DNA of 64,000 nucleotides, from contig OY969905.1 of NCBI GenBank assembly GCA_963704455.1, positions 930,001 to 994,000 of the forward strand. The letters are read 5' to 3'. This document shows, in pieces, positions 8,260 to 14,951 of the stretch (position 1 is its first letter; each line of letters begins with the position of its first letter). The DNA is from DASTCZ01 sp963704455 (GTDB taxonomy: Bacteria > Acidobacteriota > Terriglobia > Acidiferrales > UBA7541). A program made the position numbers and the translations under genes. The notes under the pieces are model-generated. The model was given only the letters and a program-made list of their open reading frames with translations. It was not told where the DNA came from and searched no databases.

Positions 8260-9906
8260 ATGAAAATCGCCCTGGCACAGATCAATCCCACAGTAGGCGA
8301 CTTCACTGGGAACTCCGCGAAAATCACGGCAACGGCGGAGCAAGCCCAGCGTCGCGGGGCTGAACTCGTCGTATTCTCCGAGCTTTGTCTGTGCGGCTAC
8401 TTGCCGCAGGATTTGCTCGAACGCCCTGCGTTTCTTGAACGTGGGCGAAAGGAACTTGACTGCCTGGCGCAGAAACTGCCGCTCCCTGCAATCATCGGCT
8501 ATGCGGGCCGAGCGCATGAATCAAGGGGCAAGCCCGTTGCAAATTCCGCGGCGCTTTTGGCCGGCGGCCACATCGTATTTGAGCAACAGAAAATGTTGCT
8601 GCCCACATACGACGTTTTTGACGAGAACCGTTATTTCCAGCCGGCCAAAGAGCAATTCATCTTCCCCCTCTCAGGAAGCCGTCTCGGCGTCACCATTTGT
8701 GAAGACATCTGGAATGACAAAAACTTCTGGACTAAACATTTGTACGAGCGCGACCCCGTCGCTGAACTTGTCTCCAAAGGTGCTCAGATCATCATCAATA
8801 TTTCCGCTTCGCCCTACACAATTGACAAGCGCAATCTCCGCACGGATATGCTGCGGGCGCTCGCGCGCGAACACGCTCGGCCTGTTGTCTACGTAAACCA
8901 GGTCGGCGGAAACGACAGCCTCATCTTTGACGGAAGCAGCCTCGCCGTTCTGCCGGATGGCCGCGTAGCGGCGCAGGCCCAATCCTTTGAGGAGGATCTC
9001 GTACTTTTCGATTCTGAGACGGGCCAGGGCGACGTCCGCTCCCAGCCAGCCGAAGAAATTGAAGCGGCGTACAAAGCGTTGGTTTGCGGCACGCGCGATT
9101 ATGTTTCGAAGTGTGGCTTTCGCAATCTGGCAATAGGGCTCAGCGGAGGCATTGACTCAGCGCTGGTCGCCGCAATTGCAGTGGACGCCCTCGGCGCCGA
9201 TAACGTGCTGGGAGTTGCTATGCCGGGTCCGTACTCGTCACCGGGAAGTGTAACCGATGCACGACAGCTTGCGGCCAATCTCGGAATTCGCTTGATCGAA
9301 CTCCCTATTAGCGAGGTTTTTGAAAGCTATCTGCGGGTTCTTCGGCCAGCGTTTCGCGAAAGGCCAGTCGACGTAACCGAAGAAAACATCCAGGCTCGCA
9401 TCCGCGGCAATTACTTGATGGCGCTGTCGAATAAATTCGGAGCGATGGTTCTCAGCACAGGGAACAAATCGGAGATGGCTGTCGGATATTGCACGCTTTA
9501 CGGCGACATGGCGGGCGGGCTCGCCGTGATTTCTGACGTGCCGAAGACGATGGTCTATGAGCTCGCGTACTTCATCAATCGGCGCGAAAAGAGCAGGGAA
9601 GTGATCCCCGCCGCAATCCTTACGAAGGCGCCGTCAGCCGAACTTCGCCCCAATCAGACGGACCAGGATTCCCTGCCGCCTTACGAAATTCTCGATTGCA
9701 TTCTGAAGGCATACATCGAAGAGGTGCGCAGCCCCGAGGAAATTGCCGATCACTATGGATTTGCACCGGAACTTGTGCGCTCGATTGCCCAGCGCGTGGA
9801 TCGTTCAGAATACAAACGCAAACAGGCTCCGCCAGGGTTGAAGCTTACGTCTCGCGCTTTTGGATTTGGCCGGCCGTTTCCGATTGCACAGAAGTTTCAG
9901 CCATGA
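8260..9906 (+). CDS. nadE: Glutamine-dependent NAD+ synthetase
   Basis: A 548-residue two-domain enzyme. The N-terminal nitrilase-type amidase starts MKIALAQINPTVGDF. Its candidate catalytic residues are Glu in VVFSELCL, Lys in QQKMLLPTYD and Cys in VTICEDIWND. The C-terminal NAD synthetase domain contains the ATP pyrophosphatase P-loop SGGIDS at residues 295-300 and GNKSEMAVGY further on. It amidates nicotinic acid adenine dinucleotide to NAD+ using ammonia released from glutamine. The ATG at 8260 gives the canonical N-terminus. Confidence 0.95.
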   Translation: MKIALAQINPTVGDFTGNSAKITATAEQAQRRGAELVVFSELCLCGYLPQDLLERPAFLERGRKELDCLAQKLPLPAIIGYAGRAHESRGKPVANSAALLAGGHIVFEQQKMLLPTYDVFDENRYFQPAKEQFIFPLSGSRLGVTICEDIWNDKNFWTKHLYERDPVAELVSKGAQIIINISASPYTIDKRNLRTDMLRALAREHARPVVYVNQVGGNDSLIFDGSSLAVLPDGRVAAQAQSFEEDLVLFDSETGQGDVRSQPAEEIEAAYKALVCGTRDYVSKCGFRNLAIGLSGGIDSALVAAIAVDALGADNVLGVAMPGPYSSPGSVTDARQLAANLGIRLIELPISEVFESYLRVLRPAFRERPVDVTEENIQARIRGNYLMALSNKFGAMVLSTGNKSEMAVGYCTLYGDMAGGLAVISDVPKTMVYELAYFINRREKSREVIPAAILTKAPSAELRPNQTDQDSLPPYEILDCILKAYIEEVRSPEEIADHYGFAPELVRSIAQRVDRSEYKRKQAPPGLKLTSRAFGFGRPFPIAQKFQP

Positions 9907-9960
9907 AAGACTCTTGCATACCGGTGGCGTGATTCAGGAATTGGCGACAAGGAGAGTCAA

Positions 9961-10884
9961 GTGAAATCAAAACACATTTTGGCGCTAGTGGCTGCGGCAC
10001 TCATTGTCGGCGCAATTCTCGCACAACAAACTACAACTACGCCTCCGCGCCAGTCCCCCGCGCCAGCGCCAGCCAACTCAACATTCGTGCCATCTGCCGC
10101 CATCCAGCAGAAAATCGAGGCTTATCTAAGGCATGTTTATGCCTGGGGACCCTCATTCAAGATTACGTTTGGTCAAATGAAGGAGGCACCAATTCCAGGG
10201 CTCTACCAGGTTTCGATGGACCTGGCTGTGGAAAACCAAAATGACAATGCGACATTTTATGTGTCGAAGGATGGGCGTTACCTGATCCGCGCCGAGATCG
10301 AGGACATGACCTCTGATCCGATGGCCGAAATCAGGAAGCAAATCCATTTGGAGGACTCGCCCACACGTGGACCTGCCAATGCGCGAGTCGTCCTTGTCGA
10401 ATACGCTGACTTCGAGTGTCCAAGCTGCAAGCAACTTGACACGGTCCTCCGCTCAATCCTCCCAAATTTTCCGCAAGTACGATTAGTGTACAAGGATTTC
10501 CCGTTGATGCAGATTCATCCATGGGCAATGACGGCCGCCCAGGCCGGGAGATGTGCGTATCACCAGAATCCAGCAGCCTTTTGGAAATTCCACGACATGA
10601 TCTTTGACCACCAGGATTTGATATCCCCCGGGAATGTTTGGGACAAAATGCAGGAATACGCCACGCAATCCGGACTCGACTCGGCAGCATTGCGGACTTG
10701 TCTCGCAGACCCCGGAGTTCAGGCGCAGATTCAGAAATCAATGAACGAAGGGGAAGCACTCCACGTCGCCAATACTCCGACAATCTTCGTCAATGGCCAC
10801 CGGCTAATTGCACCCGACGCCAATACGCTTGACCAATTCATTCGCTACGAATTGGCATCGGGTAAAAACCCCTCTCCAGATTAA
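9961..10884 (+). CDS. Exported DsbA/thioredoxin-fold thiol oxidoreductase
   Basis: The GTG start follows AAGGAG with good spacing. Residues 1-22 form a Sec signal peptide or membrane anchor, followed by a Pro/Thr-rich linker. An N-terminal domain (about 45-120) precedes a DsbA-like thioredoxin fold with the active site C153-P-S-C156. An interrupting helical part follows, then the cis-Pro loop in ANTPTIFVNG. This is the layout of BdbD/DsbA-type proteins that oxidise or isomerise disulfides outside the cytoplasm. The CPSC dipeptide differs from the CPHC of classical DsbA, so the redox role is uncertain. Confidence 0.87.
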   Translation: MKSKHILALVAAALIVGAILAQQTTTTPPRQSPAPAPANSTFVPSAAIQQKIEAYLRHVYAWGPSFKITFGQMKEAPIPGLYQVSMDLAVENQNDNATFYVSKDGRYLIRAEIEDMTSDPMAEIRKQIHLEDSPTRGPANARVVLVEYADFECPSCKQLDTVLRSILPNFPQVRLVYKDFPLMQIHPWAMTAAQAGRCAYHQNPAAFWKFHDMIFDHQDLISPGNVWDKMQEYATQSGLDSAALRTCLADPGVQAQIQKSMNEGEALHVANTPTIFVNGHRLIAPDANTLDQFIRYELASGKNPSPD

Positions 10885-11060
10885 ATGACATTGAAGTTGA
10901 TTATTCCCATCACCACGGTAGTAAGGCCCCATAGCTAGATTATCATAATATATCATATACGCATATCAATTGTCAAAGTGCTCGCGAATGGAGGCGCGGG
11001 CCAATGGGTGGCCGAGGGTGGCTCGATAAGAGCTAGGGCGGTGTCAAGGTACTGTTCTCA
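10885..11060. other. Intergenic AT-rich strip, possible island boundary
   Basis: No gene is visible. An unusually AT-rich stretch (about 10938-10978) breaks the GC-rich background just before the tandem repeats. A minus-strand TTGACA lies at its right edge, with a poorly matching -10. It is a reasonable place to look for an attachment site, but no repeat shared with the right end was found by eye. Confidence 0.3.
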
Positions 11061-11790
11061 GTTGCCGCGGCTGTTCCCGCCGCGCGCTGCCAGATAGGCT
11101 GGGGAGCCAAATTCTGGACGTCTCACGGTGAATCACTTCCGTTGCCGGGGTTATTCCCGCCGTGCGCTGCCAGATAGGCTGGGGAGCCAAATTCTGGACG
11201 TCTCACGGTGAATCACTTCCGTTGCCGGGGTTATTCCCGCCGCGCGCTGCCGGAGAGGTTGGGGAGCCGAAATCTGGAATTCTCACGGTAAATCACTTCC
11301 GTAGCCGCGGGTATTCCCACCGCGTCGCTGCCGGAGAGGTTGGGGAGCCAAATTCTGGACGTCTCACGGTAAATCACTTCCGTAGCCGCGGGTATTCCCA
11401 CCGCGTCGCTGGCGGAGAGGTTGGGGAGCCAAATTCTGGACGTCTCACGGTAAATCACTTCCGTAGCCGCGGGTATTCCCACCGCGTCGCTGCCAGATAG
11501 ACTGGGGAGCCAAATTCTGGACGTCTCACGGTAAATCACTTCCGTTGCCGGGGTTATTCCCGCCGCGCGCTGCCAGATAGACTGGGGAGCCGAAATCTGG
11601 ACATCTCACGGTAAATCACTTCCGTAGCCGCGGCTGTTCCCGCCGCGCGCTGCCAGATAGGCTGGGGAGCCGAATTCAGGACATCTCACAGTGGATCACT
11701 TCCGTTGCCGCGGCTATTCCCACCGCGCGTCGCCATATAGGCTGGTGAGCCAAACTCTGGACATCTCGCGGTGAATGACTAAGTCGTTCC
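11061..11790. repeat. Nine-copy tandem repeat, period 80/81 bp
   Basis: The core GGGGAGCC recurs at 11101, 11181, 11261, 11342, 11423, 11504, 11584 and 11664, with a variant GGTGAGCC at 11744. Spacings are 80, 80, 81, 81, 81, 80, 80 and 80. Each unit reads roughly: GGGGAGCCAAATTCTGG, a CTCACGGTAAATCACTTCCG segment, then a GC-rich part ending in GCTGCC. The short open frames across it on both strands exist because 81 is a multiple of three. They have no ribosome binding site and are probably not genes. The 140 bases downstream (to 11931) hold nothing recognisable. Confidence 0.9.
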
Positions 11791-11931
11791 GTTGCGGCGG
11801 GTGGCCGGGCTGGACAAAAGCCTCAGGTCTGTCGCGGGAACCACGCGCAGAGACCTGAGCTACACAAATCATGCGCTAGTGGTGGCGGGCGAGGACGGCG
11901 CCGACGGCGGCTTCAGCGGCGATCCAGTTTG

Positions 11932-13080
11932 TCAATGATACTTGGCGAGGACGGCGCCAGCGGCGGCTCCGATGGCGATCCATTTTGCGGCGCGGGCGGT
12001 GCGCGTCCAGAAAGTGCCGCGGGCGGCGCGCAGGGCGGCGTCGCGCTCGGTGGAGGCGGCGGTGAATTTCGTGGTCTCGTCGGAGAGATCGGCTTGCGCG
12101 GCGGTGAGCTTCGCGGCGCAGGCTTCACAATTTTCGATGGAGTCGTAGAGCGGCTTCAGATCGTCGGGCGGAATGCAGATGGAGCCGGGAAGTGGAGTGA
12201 CGGCGCTGCCCGCTTGAGGTGAAGATGGGGCGGACGGTGCGGAATTTCCGGAGGCGGCAGTTCCCTGCTGCGCGGCGTTGACGGAAGGCACGCCGACAAG
12301 AGTGTCGGCTCTACTGGAGGCGGCGCTTCCCTGCTGCGGCGCGGATGGCGGCGTGATCGGATGAATCAATTTCAAATTTGAAATTTCAGATTTGAGAGAT
12401 GAGAGCATGCCGAGGTTTTGGGCGGGGGGCGAAGCGGAGCTTGAGGCGGAGCCGTTGGCGCCGCTTGTGCCCGCCGCAGAGGGATCCTTCGTCCCGACAG
12501 GATTATCGGGACGCAAAGAGCGCGCTCCGCTCGGGATGACAACATTTTGTTGGGGTGGAATGGCGGGCGTTGTGGCGGGCGAGGCGGAGATTTGCCCGGG
12601 CGCGACGGTTCCCTGCTGCGTGGCGGGCGCGGCGTTGGCGGAATTGTTGGGTGAGGCGGCGGATGCGTTCGGGTACGGAATGAATTGCAGGGGCGCGGGG
12701 AGCGACGGGAGGTTGGGCGCTGCGCCGGATTGAGTGACGGGCGAGTTTGTTGGAAGCGAACCGGCGATGAATTGCGGGAGCGATTGCGCGAGGGCGGCGC
12801 CGGCTTGCTGCGGCGTTTGCACGGCGCGCTTGAGCGCGTCAATTTGCGCGAGACTTTGCGAGAGGGCGGCGTCGCGCGCGGACTGGCGGGCGTCGGCGTC
12901 GGAAATGATTTTTTGCTGCGCAGCGAGAGTGGCGGCGAGTTGCGCGGCGGATTTGCGCGCGTCGAGATAAGAGTGGACGAGCAGCGCGGCGGCGGCGAGC
13001 GCGACGGCGAAGAGGAGGAGCGTCGCGTGGCGCTTGAGCGCGGCGAAGATGGTGCCGAGTGATGCGGGGAAGCCGAACAT
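11932..13080 (-). CDS. Membrane-anchored Ala/Pro-rich phage-associated protein, spanin-like layout
   Basis: A 382-residue protein. One N-terminal helix (about residues 17-38) is followed by a predicted coiled coil (about 40-90). A long low-complexity Ala/Pro/Ser region with in-frame palindromic repeats comes next. The C-terminal domain (about 290-382) has a CEACAAKL motif, another coiled coil and a last hydrophobic segment. No family is recognised. The anchored coiled-coil layout recalls inner-membrane spanins (Rz), and the gene lies at the far end of the structural region, where lysis genes are common, but this is weak inference. Part of the centre is repeat-derived (see 12480-12550). Confidence 0.55.
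   Translation of the reverse strand: MFGFPASLGTIFAALKRHATLLLFAVALAAAALLVHSYLDARKSAAQLAATLAAQQKIISDADARQSARDAALSQSLAQIDALKRAVQTPQQAGAALAQSLPQFIAGSLPTNSPVTQSGAAPNLPSLPAPLQFIPYPNASAASPNNSANAAPATQQGTVAPGQISASPATTPAIPPQQNVVIPSGARSLRPDNPVGTKDPSAAGTSGANGSASSSASPPAQNLGMLSSLKSEISNLKLIHPITPPSAPQQGSAASSRADTLVGVPSVNAAQQGTAASGNSAPSAPSSPQAGSAVTPLPGSICIPPDDLKPLYDSIENCEACAAKLTAAQADLSDETTKFTAASTERDAALRAARGTFWTRTARAAKWIAIGAAAGAVLAKYH
12480..12550. repeat. GGATGAC-type palindromic repeat inside a coding sequence
   Basis: A member of the family bounded by GGGATCCTTCG and CTCGGGATGACAAC. It holds the nested palindrome CCCGACAGGATTATCGGG. It stays in frame and encodes the VVIPSGARSLRPDN segment of the surrounding protein. 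Confidence 0.75.
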
Positions 13081-13230
13081 GTTAGTTCCCTTCTCTTTCG
13101 GGGGTGCGGTTTTTCAGAAAGGACAAATGCTGTATGGGAGAGTGGAGAGAAAAGATCGCTGACTATGGTAGAAGCATCTTTTCAAGCAAAACCACAAAAC
13201 TGTTCATGAGATAACTTCCAGTATTGCAGG

Positions 13231-13548
13231 TCAGATTTTAGTTGGACATACTTCGAGTACGTCTATTCTTATGGGTTTGCAGGATTCAATGCCGAGAAAT
13301 TCTCCGGGTGGTTCCCTCACAACTCGCCAATAGATGGCGTATCCCTCAAAAAAATTGTAGGCGAATCGCTTCTCCTTTTTCTTCTTATCGACTTCACATT
13401 TGTCTAGTATGTCCGGATTATCCGGGTTGCTCTGAAGCTTCTCTAGAAAAAGAACCACCGCTTCCTGAGCTTTCTCAGGAAGATTGGGCCAATCGTCATC
13501 CCAAAATTGAGAATAGAATCTTATGGGTATCTTAGATGGGTTTTCCAC
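13231..13548 (-). CDS. RelE/ParE-like toxin candidate
   Basis: A 105-residue basic protein. KAQEAVVLFLEKLQSNPDNPDIL is followed by RFAYNFFEGYAIYWRVVRE and a hydrophobic strand ending in IDVLEVCP. This helix-helix-beta pattern fits small RelE/ParE-type toxins, which cleave mRNA on the ribosome or poison gyrase. The GTG start at 13548 lies inside the end of the upstream AbrB-like gene (17-base overlap), the usual arrangement for an antitoxin-toxin pair. The subfamily and target are not resolved. Confidence 0.65.
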   Translation of the reverse strand: MENPSKIPIRFYSQFWDDDWPNLPEKAQEAVVLFLEKLQSNPDNPDILDKCEVDKKKKEKRFAYNFFEGYAIYWRVVREPPGEFLGIESCKPIRIDVLEVCPTKI

Positions 13549-13849
13549 CCGCCGTCGCCGCCTTCGCCGCCACCTTTTGAGAGGGCTTCTTGGGAAAAGT
13601 TGTTATGTCACTGAACTCTCGATATTCTCCACGATCAATCTGCTCCGCTCGACGATCCAACTTTTTGAGGATTTCGGGTGTGAAGAGATTGGTCGGCACG
13701 ACTTTCAGAGGTCTCACGGCGACCACTTGGTTCCGATCTGTGATTATTTCCAAGAAATCCCCTTCGCGCAATCGCAATAAATCAAGGAGCTGCTGAGGCA
13801 TGGTTACCTGTCGCTTGGACGCTATTCGTATTTGAAATACGTGAGCCAT
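13532..13849 (-). CDS. AbrB/MazE-type antitoxin candidate
   Basis: A 105-residue protein. Its N-terminal half (FQIRIASKRQVTMPQQLLDLLRLREGDFLEI) is a SpoVT-AbrB swapped-hairpin DNA-binding fold. The C-terminal half (NLFTPEILKKLDRRAEQIDRG) is a charged helix suited to toxin binding, followed by a Lys/Ala-rich tail. It overlaps the downstream toxin-like gene by 17 bases, so the two are probably translated together and autoregulated by the antitoxin. The same C-terminal helix recurs in the orphan gene at 14430-14681. Confidence 0.8.
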   Translation of the reverse strand: MAHVFQIRIASKRQVTMPQQLLDLLRLREGDFLEIITDRNQVVAVRPLKVVPTNLFTPEILKKLDRRAEQIDRGEYREFSDITTFPKKPSQKVAAKAATAGGKPI

Positions 13850-13946
13850 TGAAGTTTCCCCTCATCCGGCATTCGGATGATCTGATGCACGGATTGTCGG
13901 ATAAGTTGCCGCAAAAATCAAATGCGTTGGCCTTGCTGGATACTGA

Positions 13947-14261
13947 TTACGGATGCTTCATCAGTTCCAGCGCTCGCGACAACAGTAAGAGACCAAACCC
14001 GATGCAAAGAATGCGACAGCCCCAAACAGCCTTCCTCGCAGACCGACGAATAAACGCGTGTTGGACGTCTTTTTCATCGGTGATAATTATTCCCTCCATA
14101 TCAACCTTCAGGCGTGCCATCCATGGGGAGTTAAGCGCTTTCGCCACGTTATTGATCTTCTCGAATTCCTCGTCCTTATGTGCGGCATCCAATGTCAGCA
14201 TAAGGCCGCCCACGAAAGTCAACAAGTCCCCAACCAAGCCGGCAATTGTAGTGTATGGCAT
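13947..14261 (-). CDS. Small two-helix membrane protein, hypothetical
   Basis: A 104-residue protein with a hydrophobic segment at about residues 6-24, a soluble middle with many charged residues, and a second helix at about 82-98. GGAGA lies about ten bases before the ATG. A plus-strand open frame covers the same DNA but has poorer composition. No family is recognised. The gene sits among toxin-antitoxin genes on the same strand. Confidence 0.5.
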   Translation of the reverse strand: MPYTTIAGLVGDLLTFVGGLMLTLDAAHKDEEFEKINNVAKALNSPWMARLKVDMEGIIITDEKDVQHAFIRRSARKAVWGCRILCIGFGLLLLSRALELMKHP

Positions 14262-14429
14262 TCAGACATGTCTCCAAATGAGAAAGGCGCCGACTACAAA
14301 ATCGACGCCATGCTAGAACTTAATTATCCAAAGGGCAAGTATTTTTCCCGGATACCTCTCAGACTGTCAATCAGGAGGGCGAACGCCAGAAAGGGTTGAG
14401 TGGAAGGGGGAAGATCGCCGGAAGCATCC

Positions 14430-14681
14430 TTACGAAGCGGTGCTCTGTCTGGTTCTTTTCAAGCGCACTCTCAGTTGATGCAGGTCCGTGATCTCCATTC
14501 CCTTTCCAGCTCGAATCTCAAGTTCACGTTTGTCTAGTCTCTTTGAAACGCTGGGCGTAAACAGAGTACGCCGTTTTGCCCTAGGCTTTTGAGTCTTGCT
14601 CACTCTCAAGGTATTTCCCTTTCGGTGGCGCCAAGAACGCCGAAGAACTGGCTCCCCCTGAATTAAGATGATGGTTTGCAC
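14430..14681 (-). CDS. Orphan protein related to the AbrB-type antitoxin tail
   Basis: An 83-residue basic protein starting with GTG. The segment LFTPSVSKRLDKRELEIRAG matches LFTPEILKKLDRRAEQIDRG of the antitoxin at 13532-13849 at about half the positions, then continues with a similar E-x2-D pattern. The DNA-binding AbrB hairpin is not evident. No toxin gene follows. It could be a decayed or free-standing antitoxin helix. A plausible promoter lies 24-51 bases upstream. Confidence 0.5.
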   Translation of the reverse strand: MQTIILIQGEPVLRRSWRHRKGNTLRVSKTQKPRAKRRTLFTPSVSKRLDKRELEIRAGKGMEITDLHQLRVRLKRTRQSTAS

Positions 14682-14704
14682 ACGCCGGGTTGCGCGCCCA
14701 TCTC

Positions 14705-14732
14705 ATCCTAGAAGATATGCGCCTGCTGTCAA
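14705..14732 (-). promoter_or_regulatory. Sigma-70-type promoter for the orphan antitoxin-like gene
   Basis: On the minus strand, TTGACA (14732-14727) and TAGGAT (14710-14705) are separated by 16 bases. Transcription would begin near 14698, about 17 bases before the GTG at 14681. Confidence 0.5.
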
Positions 14733-14799
14733 TAGAGTGAAATCGATTTCATTCCAGTTGATAAACCAAAGATTTCGACACGTTGGGCGGCGATACGTT

Positions 14800-14835
14800 G
14801 TACCGCGGCAGGCGCGCGAGGACTTGCGCTGCGCG
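14800..14835 (-). pseudogene. Remnant of the 3' end of a lytic transglycosylase gene
   Basis: On the minus strand this encodes RAAQVLARLPRYNV, matching AAQVLARLPRY at the C-terminus of the intact transglycosylase at 19917-20669. The DNA agrees at 30 of 34 positions (14800-14833 against 19932-19965). Nothing else of the gene is left, and the sequence around it to 14951 holds only GC-rich palindromes. Confidence 0.6.
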
Positions 14836-14951
14836 GGACTACGCAAAGCAAAGACACGCCGACCCGCCGCGGCGGGTTGTCGGCGCTACTGTGTCGGCGA
14901 TATTGAAATAGGCGCGTACGCGTAGGGATGGGCGCGTCACAGCGGCGCCGC

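Noticed and set aside
11162..11539. Open reading frames across the tandem repeats on both strands
   Set aside because: They exist because some units are 81 bases long; there is no ribosome binding site and the units vary in length, which would break the frame.
11041..11790. CRISPR array
   Set aside because: Units are contiguous 80/81-bp copies without unique spacers, and no cas gene is present.
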